Source of the DNA: UBA10649 sp964597445
GTDB lineage: Bacteria > Actinomycetota > Actinomycetes > S36-B12
DNA: 34,263 bases
NCBI GenBank assembly: GCA_964597445.1
Contig: CAZQXO010000020.1
Coordinates: 1 to 34,263, forward strand
Reading direction: 5' to 3'
Shown: piece by piece, positions 24,165 through 31,660 of the stretch
Layout of the letters: every line of letters starts with the position of its first letter
Position numbering within the stretch: the first letter of the stretch is position 1
Program-made: the position numbers and the translations under genes
The notes under the pieces: model-generated
Told to the model about the DNA's origin: nothing
The model's input: the letters and a program-made list of their open reading frames with translations, nothing else
The model's database searches: none

Positions 24165-24701
24165 ATGTCGCGTATCGGACGCCAGCCTGTGGAGATCCCC
24201 GCCGGGGTCTCCGCCACCATCGATGGCCGCGACCTCACGGTCACCGGCCCGAAGGGCTCCCTGAGCCTGACCATCGTCGAGCCCATCATCGTGTCCCAGG
24301 AGGACGGCAGCCTCGTCGTCACCCGACCGAATGACGAGCGCGATGCGAAGGCCCGTCACGGCCTGACCCGGACGCTCGTGGCCAACATGGTCACCGGCGT
24401 GACCACCGGCTACGAGAAGGGCCTCGAGATCGTGGGCACGGGCTACCGTGTGGCGGCCAAGGGCACCGACCTCGAGCTCCTCCTCGGCTTCAGCCACCCG
24501 GTCGTCGTGAAGGCGCCGGAGGGCATCAGCTTCGAGGTCGAGAGCCCGGTCAAGTTCAAGGTCAAGGGCATCGACAAGCAGAAGGTCGGCGAGGTCGCCG
24601 CCAACATCCGCAAGATCCGCAAGCCCGAGCCCTACAAGGGCAAGGGCGTGCGGTACGAGGGCGAAGTCGTTCGCCGCAAGGCCGGAAAGGCGGGTAAGTG
24701 A
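24165..24701 (+). CDS. rplF: 50S ribosomal protein L6
   Basis: L6 lies near the factor-binding site at the base of the L7/L12 stalk. The 178-residue protein shows MSRIGRQPVEIPAGVSATID, the TVTGPKGSLSLTI strand and the C-terminal RKIRKPEPYKGKGVRYEGE signature. Its stop overlaps the rplR start (TGATG). Confidence 0.98.
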   Translation: MSRIGRQPVEIPAGVSATIDGRDLTVTGPKGSLSLTIVEPIIVSQEDGSLVVTRPNDERDAKARHGLTRTLVANMVTGVTTGYEKGLEIVGTGYRVAAKGTDLELLLGFSHPVVVKAPEGISFEVESPVKFKVKGIDKQKVGEVAANIRKIRKPEPYKGKGVRYEGEVVRRKAGKAGK

Positions 24702-25084
24702 TGAGTGCCTTCGCCCCGAAGCTCGGGACCCGTACCCGCACGACCGTGGGTCGTGCCCGTCGCCACCTGCGCGTGCGCAAGAAGGTCAGCGGCACGGCCA
24801 CGCGTCCCCGCATGGTCGTCACGCGCTCGGCGCGTCACATGCTCGTCCAGGTTGTCGACGACACCCAGGGCGTGACCATCGCGTCGGCCTCGACCATGGA
24901 GGCCGACCTGCGTGGCGCGACGGACGACAAGACGGCCAAGGCCCGCAAGGTGGGGCAACTGGTCGCAGAGCGCGCCAAGAAGGCAGGCGTGGAGGCTGTG
25001 GTCTTCGACCGTGGCGGCAACAAGTACCACGGTCGAGTCGCAGCCGTCGCCGACGGTGCTCGCGAAGCCGGCCTGTCCCTCTAA
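24701..25084 (+). CDS. rplR: 50S ribosomal protein L18
   Basis: L18 binds 5S rRNA together with L5. The 127-residue protein has RVRKKVSGTATRPRMVVTRS, then HMLVQVVDD and the ending FDRGGNKYHGRVAAVADGAR. I chose the ATG at 24701 rather than the GTG at 24698 because it overlaps the rplF stop by one base as seen at other junctions here, and GGAAAGG lies upstream at good distance. Confidence 0.97.
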   Translation: MSAFAPKLGTRTRTTVGRARRHLRVRKKVSGTATRPRMVVTRSARHMLVQVVDDTQGVTIASASTMEADLRGATDDKTAKARKVGQLVAERAKKAGVEAVVFDRGGNKYHGRVAAVADGAREAGLSL

Positions 25085-25117
25085 CGACGTACGAACTTCC
25101 AGGAAGAGGTAGTCCAG

Positions 25118-25708
25118 ATGTCAGAAGCATCGCGCCGCAACGGTGGCGGTGGCGATCGTCGGGAGCGCAAGGATCGCGCCCCCCGCGAGGAGAAGTCGCA
25201 GTACGTCGAGCGTGTGGTCGCCATCAACCGCGTCGCCAAGGTCGTCAAGGGTGGTCGTCGCTTCAGCTTCACCGCTCTCGTCGTCGTGGGTGACGGGGAG
25301 GGCATGGTGGGCGTGGGGTACGGCAAGGCCAAGGAGGTGCCGGCCGCCATCGCCAAGGGTGTGGAGGAGGCCAAGAAGCACTTCTTCCGCGTGCCGCGCA
25401 TCCAGGGCACCATCCCTCACCCGATCGTCGGTGAGGCGGCCGCAGGTGTGGTCATGCTGCGTCCGGCGTCGCCCGGTACCGGCGTCATCGCCGGCGGACC
25501 CGTGCGCGCCGTGCTCGAGTGCGCAGGCATCCACGACATCCTGAGCAAGTCGATGGGTTCCGACAACGCCATCAACATCGTCCACGCGACGGTCGCGGCC
25601 CTCAAGGGCCTCGAGTCGCCGGAGGCGGTCGCGGCTCGTCGTGGCCTGCCCCTCGAGGACGTGGCCCCGGCCGCCCTCCTGCGGGCGCGTGCGGAGGCGG
25701 GTGCGTGA
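25118..25708 (+). CDS. rpsE: 30S ribosomal protein S5
   Basis: S5 sits at the mRNA entry channel and affects decoding fidelity; spectinomycin-resistance changes map to its N-terminal loop. The 196-residue protein has a basic Gly/Arg-rich N-terminus, VVAINRVAKVVKGGRRFSF with the spectinomycin loop in wild-type form, the VGVGYGKAKEVPAAI segment and GTGVIAGGPVRAVLE. The stop overlaps the rpmD start. Confidence 0.98.
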   Translation: MSEASRRNGGGGDRRERKDRAPREEKSQYVERVVAINRVAKVVKGGRRFSFTALVVVGDGEGMVGVGYGKAKEVPAAIAKGVEEAKKHFFRVPRIQGTIPHPIVGEAAAGVVMLRPASPGTGVIAGGPVRAVLECAGIHDILSKSMGSDNAINIVHATVAALKGLESPEAVAARRGLPLEDVAPAALLRARAEAGA

Positions 25709-25890
25709 TGGCTCGGCTGAAGGTGACCCAGAAGAAGTCCGAGATCGGTGGCACCAGCGTGCAGCGGAACACCCTGCGCTCGCTGGGCCTGAAGCGCATC
25801 GGTGACACGGTCGTCAAGGAGGACCGCCCGGAGATCCGCGGCATGGTCAACCGGGTGTCGCACCTTGTCGTCGTCGAGGAGGTCGACTGA
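25708..25890 (+). CDS. rpmD: 50S ribosomal protein L30
   Basis: L30 is a small 23S-binding protein. The 60-residue sequence MARLKVTQKKSEIGG...NTLRSLGLKRIGDTV is a complete member. The ATG at 25708 overlaps the rpsE stop (TGATG); a longer in-frame start at 25519 lies inside rpsE and is discarded. rplO starts two bases after its stop. Confidence 0.97.
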   Translation: MARLKVTQKKSEIGGTSVQRNTLRSLGLKRIGDTVVKEDRPEIRGMVNRVSHLVVVEEVD

Positions 25891-25892
25891 CC

Positions 25893-26333
25893 ATGACTCT
25901 CAAGGTCCATCATCTGCGCCCGGCTCCGGGCGCCAAGACCGCCAAGACCCGCAAGGGTCGCGGCGAGGCATCCAAGGGCAAGACCGCGGGCCGTGGCACC
26001 AAGGGCACCAAGGCCCGGTACCAGGTCCCGGCCAACTTCGAGGGCGGGCAGATGCCGCTGCACATGCGGCTGCCCAAGCTGAAGGGGTTCAAGAACCCGG
26101 CCAAGGTCGAGTTCCAGGTCGTCAACGTCGCCATGCTAGGACGGCTCTTCCCCGAGGGGGGCGCCGTGGGCGTGGCCGACATGGTCGCCAAGGGTGCTGT
26201 CCGCAAGGGTCAGCCGGTCAAGGTCCTCGGGCAGGGCGACCTCTCGGTCGCCCTGAAGGTGAGCGCGGATGCGTTCTCCGATTCGGCCCGTGACAAGATC
26301 GTCGCAGCCGGTGGGACCGCCACGGTCCTCTAG
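25893..26333 (+). CDS. rplO: 50S ribosomal protein L15
   Basis: L15 is a late-assembly 50S protein. The 146-residue sequence has the glycine/lysine-rich N-terminal extension (LRPAPGAKTAKTRKGRGEAS, then GRGTKGTKAR), FEGGQMPLHMRLPKLKGF, and the C-terminal SAxAxxKIxAAGG-type motif seen as SARDKIVAAGGTATVL. A 64-nt spacer with a small hairpin precedes secY. Confidence 0.98.
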   Translation: MTLKVHHLRPAPGAKTAKTRKGRGEASKGKTAGRGTKGTKARYQVPANFEGGQMPLHMRLPKLKGFKNPAKVEFQVVNVAMLGRLFPEGGAVGVADMVAKGAVRKGQPVKVLGQGDLSVALKVSADAFSDSARDKIVAAGGTATVL

Positions 26334-26341
26334 GACCAGGC

Positions 26342-26357
26342 GGCACCCCCGGGTGCC
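26342..26357 (+). other. Short hairpin between rplO and secY
   Basis: GGCACC (26342-26347) and GGTGCC (26352-26357) form a 6-bp stem with a CCCG loop, ten bases after rplO. It may attenuate expression between the ribosomal genes and secY; it is too small to be a confident terminator. Confidence 0.35.
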
Positions 26358-26397
26358 CGATCGAGACCGACGGACTCACGGACCAGCAGGAGGCTAA

Positions 26398-27696
26398 GTG
26401 CACATCAGTGCGTTCGGGGCTGCGCTGCGTACGCCGGATCTGCGCAAGAAGATCCTGTTCACGCTGGGGCTGCTCGCGGTCTACCGCCTCGGCTCCGTGC
26501 TGCCCACGCCCGGCGTGGACTACGCGGCGATCCAGCGATGCATCGATGTGGTCCAGGACAACTCGGTCTACGCCCTGATCAACCTGTTCTCGGGCGGGGC
26601 GCTCCTGCAGCTCTCCGTGTTCGCGCTCGGCATCATGCCGTACATCACCGCGAGCATCATCCTGCAGCTGCTCACGGTCGTGATCCCGCGGCTGGAGACG
26701 CTGAAGAAGGATGGTCAGGCGGGTCAGGCCAAGATCACGCAGTACACCCGCTACGTGACCATCGGTCTCGCCATCCTCCAGTCGACCGCGATCATCTCCC
26801 TGGCACGCACGCCGGGCGCCCTGTTCAGCGGCTGCAACGAGGCCGTCATCCCGAACGACTCGATCTGGGTCATCCTCGTCATGATCACGGTCATGACGGC
26901 GGGCACGGCGGTCGTCATGTGGTTCGGCGAGCTCATCACCGAGCGCGGTGTCGGCAACGGCATGTCCGTCCTGATCTTCACCTCGATCATCGCGACGATC
27001 CCGGCGCAGTTCGCCTCGATCTACGGCAGCCGCGGGATCTTCACCTTCTCGATGACCCTGCTCGTGGGCCTCGCGGTCGTGGCCTTCGTGGTCTTCGTGG
27101 AGCAGGCCCAGCGTCGCGTGCCGGTGCAGTACGCCAAGCGGATGGTCGGCCGCCGCATGTACGGCGGTACCTCGACCTACATCCCCCTCAAGGTGAACAT
27201 GGCCGGCGTCATTCCGGTCATCTTCGCCTCGTCCCTGCTGTTCCTGCCGATCCTGCTGGTGCAGCTCACGGGAAGCCAGGAGAGCTGGGCCGTGTGGATC
27301 CAGCAGAACCTGGGCACGGGCACGGGCACCTGGTACCTCGCGATCTACTTCGCCCTCATCGTCTTCTTCTGCTACTTCTACGTGTCGATCACGTTCAACC
27401 CGGTGGACGTCGCCGACAACATGAAGAAGTACGGCGGCTTCATCCCGGGCATCCGCGCGGGTCGACCCACGGCGGAGTACCTGGACTACGTCCTGACCCG
27501 TCTGACGGCACCGGGCTCGCTCTACCTGGGCCTCATCGCAGTGCTGCCCGTCTTCGCCTTCGGGTCGCTGGGCGTGGGTGCCGACTTCATCTTCGGCGGC
27601 ACGAGCCTGCTGATCATCGTGGGCGTCGGTCTCGACACGGTGAAGCAGATCGAGGCCCAGCTGCAGCAGCGCAACTACGAGGGGTTCCTGCGATGA
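26398..27696 (+). CDS. secY: Preprotein translocase subunit SecY
   Basis: SecY forms the protein-conducting channel of the plasma membrane with SecE and SecG. The 432-residue protein has about ten membrane segments, starting with RKKILFTLGLLAVYRLGSVLP; VDYAAIQ precedes the plug region, GIMPYITASIILQLLTVVIP marks TM2, and ITERGVGNGMSVLIF lies mid-protein. The RVPVQYAKRMVGRRMYGG loop is the SecA/ribosome-binding C5 region. The start is GTG with AGGAGG at 26388-26393. The last four bases overlap adk (ATGA). Confidence 0.98.
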   Translation: MHISAFGAALRTPDLRKKILFTLGLLAVYRLGSVLPTPGVDYAAIQRCIDVVQDNSVYALINLFSGGALLQLSVFALGIMPYITASIILQLLTVVIPRLETLKKDGQAGQAKITQYTRYVTIGLAILQSTAIISLARTPGALFSGCNEAVIPNDSIWVILVMITVMTAGTAVVMWFGELITERGVGNGMSVLIFTSIIATIPAQFASIYGSRGIFTFSMTLLVGLAVVAFVVFVEQAQRRVPVQYAKRMVGRRMYGGTSTYIPLKVNMAGVIPVIFASSLLFLPILLVQLTGSQESWAVWIQQNLGTGTGTWYLAIYFALIVFFCYFYVSITFNPVDVADNMKKYGGFIPGIRAGRPTAEYLDYVLTRLTAPGSLYLGLIAVLPVFAFGSLGVGADFIFGGTSLLIIVGVGLDTVKQIEAQLQQRNYEGFLR

Positions 27697-28262
27697 GGCT
27701 CGTCATCATGGGTCCTCCGGGGGCGGGCAAGGGAACCCAGGCCGCGGTGATCGCATCGATGCTGGGCATCCCGCACGTCTCCACGGGCGACATCTTCCGG
27801 GCCAATGTGTCCCAGGGCACGCCGCTCGGCGTCGAGGCCCGGAAGTACATGGACGCGGGGGAGTACGTCCCCGACGGCGTCACGAACGCGATGGTGCGCG
27901 ATCGCCTCACGCAGGAGGACTGCCGCCCGGGCTTCCTCCTCGACGGCTACCCCCGCACGGTGGAGCAGGTCGGTGAGCTGAACGCCATGCTCAGCAGTGC
28001 GTCGCAGCGACTCGATGCCGTGCTCGAGCTCACGGTCGACATGGATGAGGTCGTGGGCCGGCTGGTCAAGCGGGCGAGCGAGCAGGGTCGCAGCGACGAC
28101 ACCGAGGACGTCATCCGCCGTCGGCTCGAGGTCTACTTCGAGCAGACCGCCCCGCTCATCGAGATGTACCGCTCCCAGGGCCTGCTGGTGCAGGTGGACG
28201 GTCTCGGTGAGATCTCCGACGTCACCGGCCGCATCGTGGTCGCGCTCGACCTCCAGGCCTGA
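27693..28262 (+). CDS. adk: Adenylate kinase, short lid-less form
   Basis: The enzyme converts ATP plus AMP to two ADP. The 189-residue protein begins with the P-loop GPPGAGKGT (7-15), followed by the AMP-binding THVSTGD-type motif (seen as HVSTGDIFRANV) and FLLDGYPRT. The LID is reduced to a short loop around RSDDTEDVIRRRL, with no zinc-type cysteines, as is usual in actinobacteria. The start ATG overlaps the secY stop by four bases. map starts four bases after its stop. Confidence 0.97.
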   Translation: MRLVIMGPPGAGKGTQAAVIASMLGIPHVSTGDIFRANVSQGTPLGVEARKYMDAGEYVPDGVTNAMVRDRLTQEDCRPGFLLDGYPRTVEQVGELNAMLSSASQRLDAVLELTVDMDEVVGRLVKRASEQGRSDDTEDVIRRRLEVYFEQTAPLIEMYRSQGLLVQVDGLGEISDVTGRIVVALDLQA

Positions 28263-28266
28263 TCCA

Positions 28267-29079
28267 GTGTTCGGGCGCAGGAGCGCGATCGAGATCAAGT
28301 CGGCCGATCAGCTCGCCGTGATGCGGCAGGCCGGCCTCGTCGTGGCGCGAGCCCTGCAGGCGATCCGCGAGGCGGCGGCGCCGGGAGTCACGACGGGCCA
28401 GCTCGACGAGATCGCGCGGGACGTGCTGGCGGATCACGGAGCCACGTCCTCCTTCCTCGGATACAAGGCGCACGGAGCCGTTCCCTACCCGGGCGTCATC
28501 TGCGCCTCGGTGAACGACGAGGTGGTCCACGGCATCCCCGGGCCCCGGACCCTGCGCGACGGCGATCTGCTCTCCGTCGACTTCGGGGCGATCGTCGACG
28601 GCTGGAACGGCGACGCGGCCATCACGATCGAGGTGGGGGAGGTGGCCCCCGAGGTGCATCGGCTCAGTGAGGTGACGGAGGCGGCCCTCTGGGCCGGTCT
28701 CGCCCAGGCGCGTGTCGGTGGGCATCTCACGGACATCAGCCACGCGGTCGAGTCCACCATCCTCGAGGGGGGCCGTGGCTCCGGCGTCGACTACGGCATC
28801 GTCCGGGAGTACGGCGGCCATGGCATCGGCTCGCACATGCACATGGAGCCGCACATCCTCAACTACGGGGCACCCGGTCGGGGTCCCGTGCTGCGGGCGG
28901 GCATGGCCCTGGCCATCGAGCCCATGGTCATGCTGGGCGACGAGGACGTCATGCTCCTCGACGACGCCTGGACGGTCTCGACCGTCGACGGCAGCGTGGC
29001 TGCCCACTGGGAGCACACGGTGGCCGTGACCGAGGACGGCCCGTGGGTCCTGACGGCGCTGGACGACGTCCGCCTGTAG
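28267..29079 (+). CDS. map: Methionine aminopeptidase, type I
   Basis: The enzyme removes the initiator methionine from nascent proteins. The 270-residue protein has the five metal ligands D105, D116, H185, E218 and E249 within SVDFGA, NGDAAI, GGHGIG, AIEPMV and WEHTVAVT; spacing matches the family except for a six-residue longer D-to-H stretch than in E. coli. The GTG at 28267 gives the typical MFGRRSAIEIKSADQLAVMR start; longer in-frame starts lie inside adk. There is no clear ribosome-binding site; coupling to adk is likely. Confidence 0.96.
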   Translation: MFGRRSAIEIKSADQLAVMRQAGLVVARALQAIREAAAPGVTTGQLDEIARDVLADHGATSSFLGYKAHGAVPYPGVICASVNDEVVHGIPGPRTLRDGDLLSVDFGAIVDGWNGDAAITIEVGEVAPEVHRLSEVTEAALWAGLAQARVGGHLTDISHAVESTILEGGRGSGVDYGIVREYGGHGIGSHMHMEPHILNYGAPGRGPVLRAGMALAIEPMVMLGDEDVMLLDDAWTVSTVDGSVAAHWEHTVAVTEDGPWVLTALDDVRL

Positions 29080-29103
29080 CGGGGACGCAGGGCCTGTGAC
29101 GGT

Positions 29104-29109
29104 TATGCT
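29104..29109 (+). promoter_or_regulatory. -10-like element before the sulfotransferase
   Basis: TATGCT fits TANNNT. A transcript would begin close to the ATG at 29117. No clear -35 is visible, so it is a candidate only. Confidence 0.4.
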
Positions 29110-29116
29110 CGCGGCG

Positions 29117-29164
29117 ATGACCCGCCCTCCCGATCGTCGCACCGAACCAGGAGTCCCTCGATGA
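29117..29164 (+). CDS. Possible 15-codon upstream ORF
   Basis: ATG at 29117 opens a short frame encoding MTRPPDRRTEPGVPR, whose TGA (29162-29164) overlaps the start codon of the sulfotransferase (ATGA). The ATG lies eight bases after the -10-like TATGCT, the position expected for a leaderless transcript. It could couple translation to the next gene. It is also short enough to be chance, and no comparison was possible. Confidence 0.35.
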   Translation: MTRPPDRRTEPGVPR

Positions 29165-30066
29165 CCGCGCCCGTCACGCCGATCATGGCCGGTGGCACCG
29201 GGCGCAGTGGCACCACCGTGATCGCCGGCCTGCTGCATCGCCATCCCGACGTGCGGGCCAGCTGGCCTCGTGAGGTCAAGTTCGTGAACAAGGACGCAGG
29301 CCTGCTCGACCTGGTCCTGGGGGTCACGGGGCGGAAGCGTCTGCGCCGGGGAATGGGGACCCCGCGCTCACGGCTGGTGGCCTTCGAGGAGGGCATGCGT
29401 GGCCCGTGGTGGCTGCGTACCAACAGGCTCGGAAGGGCCAGCGGCCTGCACCTGAGCATGGAGGAGTCCGAGCGGGAGCGGCTGCTCGCCGAGCTCGACG
29501 CGCAGCTCGACCGCGACCCCGTCGCAGCGGGGCGGGACTTCCTCACCGGCATGATCCGGGCGCAGCGCGGTGACGCGGGAGAGCCGTGGTGGATCGACAC
29601 GTCGCCGCCGAACATCGCCAACGCCAGCCGCATCCACCGGTTCTGGCCCGAGGCTCGTTTCATCTGGATGGTCCGCGATGGGCGGAGCACCGCGGCGTCG
29701 GTCATGGCCGAGCGGTGGGGTCCGGACGATCCCGCGGAGGCCATCACCTGGTGGGAGACGCGGATGCGGCGGGCTCACGAGGGGCTCCAAGGGGTGCCCG
29801 CCGAGTCCGTGCTCGTCCTGAGCCTCGAGGACCTCGTCGTCCTCGACCGCGAGGCCAGCTATCGCACCGTCCTCGACTTCCTCGGCCTGGCGGATGCCCC
29901 CGAGATGCGGGCCTTCTTCGACGGGCAGATGCCGGCGGAGCGGGTGGGCCTCGACAAGTGGCGGGGACGCGTGCCCGACCCCGAGGCGTTCGAGTCCGAT
30001 TATCGGAAGGCCGAGGCGCGACTGCAGGCCGACGGGCTCGAGGTGTACGCCCGCCCGGGAGGCTGA
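29161..30066 (+). CDS. Sulfotransferase family protein
   Basis: This 301-residue protein resembles PAPS-dependent sulfotransferases. The 5'-phosphosulfate-binding loop is GGTGRSGTT (11-19) near the N-terminus and the 3'-phosphate-binding element is RFIWMVRDGRSTAASVM, with R172 and S176 in the expected places. The WWIDTSPPNIANASRI segment precedes it. No signal peptide or membrane segment is visible, so it should act in the cytoplasm. The acceptor (lipid, glycan or small molecule) cannot be deduced. The start ATG has AGGAG at 29149-29153. It interrupts the usual map-infA junction and has no functional link to translation that I can see. Base composition resembles its neighbours, so there is no plain sign of recent transfer. 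Confidence 0.85.
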   Translation: MTAPVTPIMAGGTGRSGTTVIAGLLHRHPDVRASWPREVKFVNKDAGLLDLVLGVTGRKRLRRGMGTPRSRLVAFEEGMRGPWWLRTNRLGRASGLHLSMEESERERLLAELDAQLDRDPVAAGRDFLTGMIRAQRGDAGEPWWIDTSPPNIANASRIHRFWPEARFIWMVRDGRSTAASVMAERWGPDDPAEAITWWETRMRRAHEGLQGVPAESVLVLSLEDLVVLDREASYRTVLDFLGLADAPEMRAFFDGQMPAERVGLDKWRGRVPDPEAFESDYRKAEARLQADGLEVYARPGG

Positions 30067-30112
30067 GCTGCCCAGCCCCTCGCGACCAGCCGGTCGGCCA
30101 GGGGGGCGGATT

Positions 30113-30140
30113 TTGCTCACGTGGGGCGGCCGCGTAGAGT
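30113..30140 (+). promoter_or_regulatory. Promoter of infA and the downstream alpha operon
   Basis: TTGCTC (30113-30118) and TAGAGT (30135-30140), spacer 16 bp. Transcription would start near 30147, giving a leader of about 105 nt that contains a CCGC-TTCG-GCGG hairpin (30181-30192). Confidence 0.75.
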
Positions 30141-30251
30141 ACGCAGGTCGGTTTCAGGCTTCCCCGCCTCCACACCAACCCCGCTTCGGCGGCTGCGGTC
30201 GTGTGCGCGCGGAAACCGGGCCGTTCCATCCGATCGACGGAAGCTGAGGAC

Positions 30252-30473
30252 ATGGGCAAGAAGGACGGTGCGATCGAGCTCGAGGGCACGATCACCGAGT
30301 CCCTGCCCAACGCGATGTTCCGGGTGGAGCTCGACAACGGGCACAAGGTGCTCGCTCATATCAGCGGCAAGATGCGCATGCACTACATCCGCATCCTCCC
30401 GGACGACCGCGTGGTCGTGGAGCTCTCGCCCTACGACCTCACCCGCGGACGCATCGTCTACCGCTACAAGTAG
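30252..30473 (+). CDS. infA: Translation initiation factor IF-1
   Basis: IF-1 binds the 30S A-site and works with IF2 and IF3 in start selection. The 73-residue OB-fold protein MGKKDGAIELEGTITESLPN... ends in YDLTRGRIVYRYK and is complete. The ATG at 30252 is chosen over an in-frame GTG at 30201 because the family starts here. GGAAG about eight bases upstream is the plausible ribosome-binding site; the closer GAGGA is only one base away. The gene has its own promoter in the 185-nt spacer. Confidence 0.97.
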   Translation: MGKKDGAIELEGTITESLPNAMFRVELDNGHKVLAHISGKMRMHYIRILPDDRVVVELSPYDLTRGRIVYRYK

Positions 30474-30517
30474 TACCGACGTCCGACCGAACGACCGAAC
30501 CGACCGAGAGAGCCATC

Positions 30518-30631
30518 ATGAAGGTGCAGCCGAGCGTCAAGAAGATCTGCGACAAGTGCAAGGTCATCCGTCGCCACGGCCGCGTCATGGTGATCTGCGA
30601 GAACCCTCGCCACAAGCAGCGTCAGGGCTGA
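30518..30631 (+). CDS. rpmJ: 50S ribosomal protein L36, zinc-binding form
   Basis: L36 is the smallest ribosomal protein, stabilising the 23S rRNA near the GTPase centre. The 37-residue sequence begins MKVQPSVKKICDKCKVIRRH and has the zinc ligands C11, C14, C27 and H32. The gene lies 44 nt after infA, with GAGAGAG before the ATG. A long, hairpin-rich spacer separates it from rpsM. Confidence 0.97.
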   Translation: MKVQPSVKKICDKCKVIRRHGRVMVICENPRHKQRQG

Positions 30632-30696
30632 CCCAGGCCTGACGCGGTCGCCGGGGAGACAACCCGGACGACCGAATCCATACGCGGTACCCGACC

Positions 30697-30768
30697 CCCG
30701 CCACGCGCGTGCGCACGGCGGGACGACACCCCCGGACACGAGGCCGGGGACCTGCCTTGGCGGGCAGG
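30697..30768 (+). promoter_or_regulatory. Three consecutive hairpins between rpmJ and rpsM
   Basis: CCCGCC/GGCGGG (30697-30722, with an inner GCGC/GCGC), CCCCGG/CCGGGG (30730-30749) and CCTGCC/GGCAGG (30751-30768) follow one another in the 188-nt spacer. They could terminate, attenuate, or form a protein-binding leader for the rpsM-rplQ section. No -35/-10 pair is clear nearby. Confidence 0.5.
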
Positions 30769-30819
30769 GCTGGTACTGCACCCACACCTCGTGCGTGAAG
30801 AGAGAAGAGAGAACGCCAC

Positions 30820-31188
30820 ATGGCACGACTCGTTGGTGTCGACCTGCCGCGCGACAAGCGCATGGCCGTCGCACTCACCTACATCTACGGCGTTGGCCGC
30901 TCCCAGGCAGCCAAGGCCCTCGCCGCGACCGGCATCGATCCGGAGATGAGGTCCAAGGACCTCACCGACGATCAGCTGGTCGCCCTCCGCGACTGGATCG
31001 ACGAGAACCTCAAGGTCGAGGGTGACCTCCGTCGCGAGGTCGCCGCGGATATCCGCCGCAAGGTCGAGATCGGCTGCTACCAGGGCCTGCGTCACCGCAA
31101 GGGCCTCCCGGTTCGCGGCCAGCGCACCCACACCAACGCGCGCACGCGCAAGGGCCCGCGCAAGACCGTCGCAGGCAAGAAGAAGTAG
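30820..31188 (+). CDS. rpsM: 30S ribosomal protein S13
   Basis: S13 lies in the 30S head, making inter-subunit bridges and touching P-site tRNA. The 122-residue protein has MARLVGVDLPRDKRMAVALT, the TYIYGVGRSQAAKALAATGI helix-two-turns-helix region, and the basic tail GQRTHTNARTRKGPRKTVAG. It is full length and follows the hairpin-rich spacer. Confidence 0.98.
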   Translation: MARLVGVDLPRDKRMAVALTYIYGVGRSQAAKALAATGIDPEMRSKDLTDDQLVALRDWIDENLKVEGDLRREVAADIRRKVEIGCYQGLRHRKGLPVRGQRTHTNARTRKGPRKTVAGKKK

Positions 31189-31222
31189 TCCGCGTCCCCC
31201 TCTGATCTGGAGAACTGAACTC

Positions 31223-31627
31223 ATGGCACCCACAGGCAAGGGCGGCGCGGCCAAGAAGGTCCGCCGCAAGGAGAAGAAGAACGTGGCCCACGGCCACGCT
31301 CACATCAAGAGCACGTTCAACAACACCATCGTGTCGATCACGGACCCCACGGGCGCCGTGATCTCCTGGGCCAGCGCTGGCCAGGTCGGCTTCAAGGGCA
31401 GCCGCAAGTCGACGCCCTTCGCCGCCCAGCTCGCGGCTGAGGCTGCTGCGCGTCGCGCCATGGAGCACGGCATGCGCAAGGTCGACGTGTTCGTCAAGGG
31501 TCCGGGCTCCGGCCGCGAGACCGCTATCCGTTCGCTGCAGGCCACGGGCCTCGAGGTCGGCTCCATCGCCGACGTCACCCCGACGCCCTTCAACGGCACC
31601 CGTCCCCCCAAGCGTCGTCGCGTCTGA
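31223..31627 (+). CDS. rpsK: 30S ribosomal protein S11
   Basis: S11 is part of the 30S platform near the mRNA exit. The 134-residue protein starts MAPTGKGGAAKKVRRKEKKN and contains AHIKSTFNNTIVSITDPTGA and the C-terminal DVTPTPFNGTRPPKRRRV. The ATG at 31223 was chosen because GGAG lies ten bases upstream and the family starts here; an earlier in-frame ATG at 31022 lies inside rpsM. rpsD is 33 nt downstream. Confidence 0.97.
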   Translation: MAPTGKGGAAKKVRRKEKKNVAHGHAHIKSTFNNTIVSITDPTGAVISWASAGQVGFKGSRKSTPFAAQLAAEAAARRAMEHGMRKVDVFVKGPGSGRETAIRSLQATGLEVGSIADVTPTPFNGTRPPKRRRV

Positions 31628-31660
31628 TCGCGCGTACCGGAATCTAGGAGAAACACGACA

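Noticed and set aside
24698..24700. GTG as start for rplR
   Set aside because: Possible, but the adjacent ATG fits the TGATG overlap used repeatedly in this cluster.
27997..28266. Longer frame for methionine aminopeptidase starting inside adk
   Set aside because: The upstream part is an out-of-frame shadow of adk; the family starts at the GTG at 28267.
30201..30251. N-terminal extension of IF-1 from a GTG
   Set aside because: It would add 17 residues absent from the family, and the ATG at 30252 gives the canonical start.
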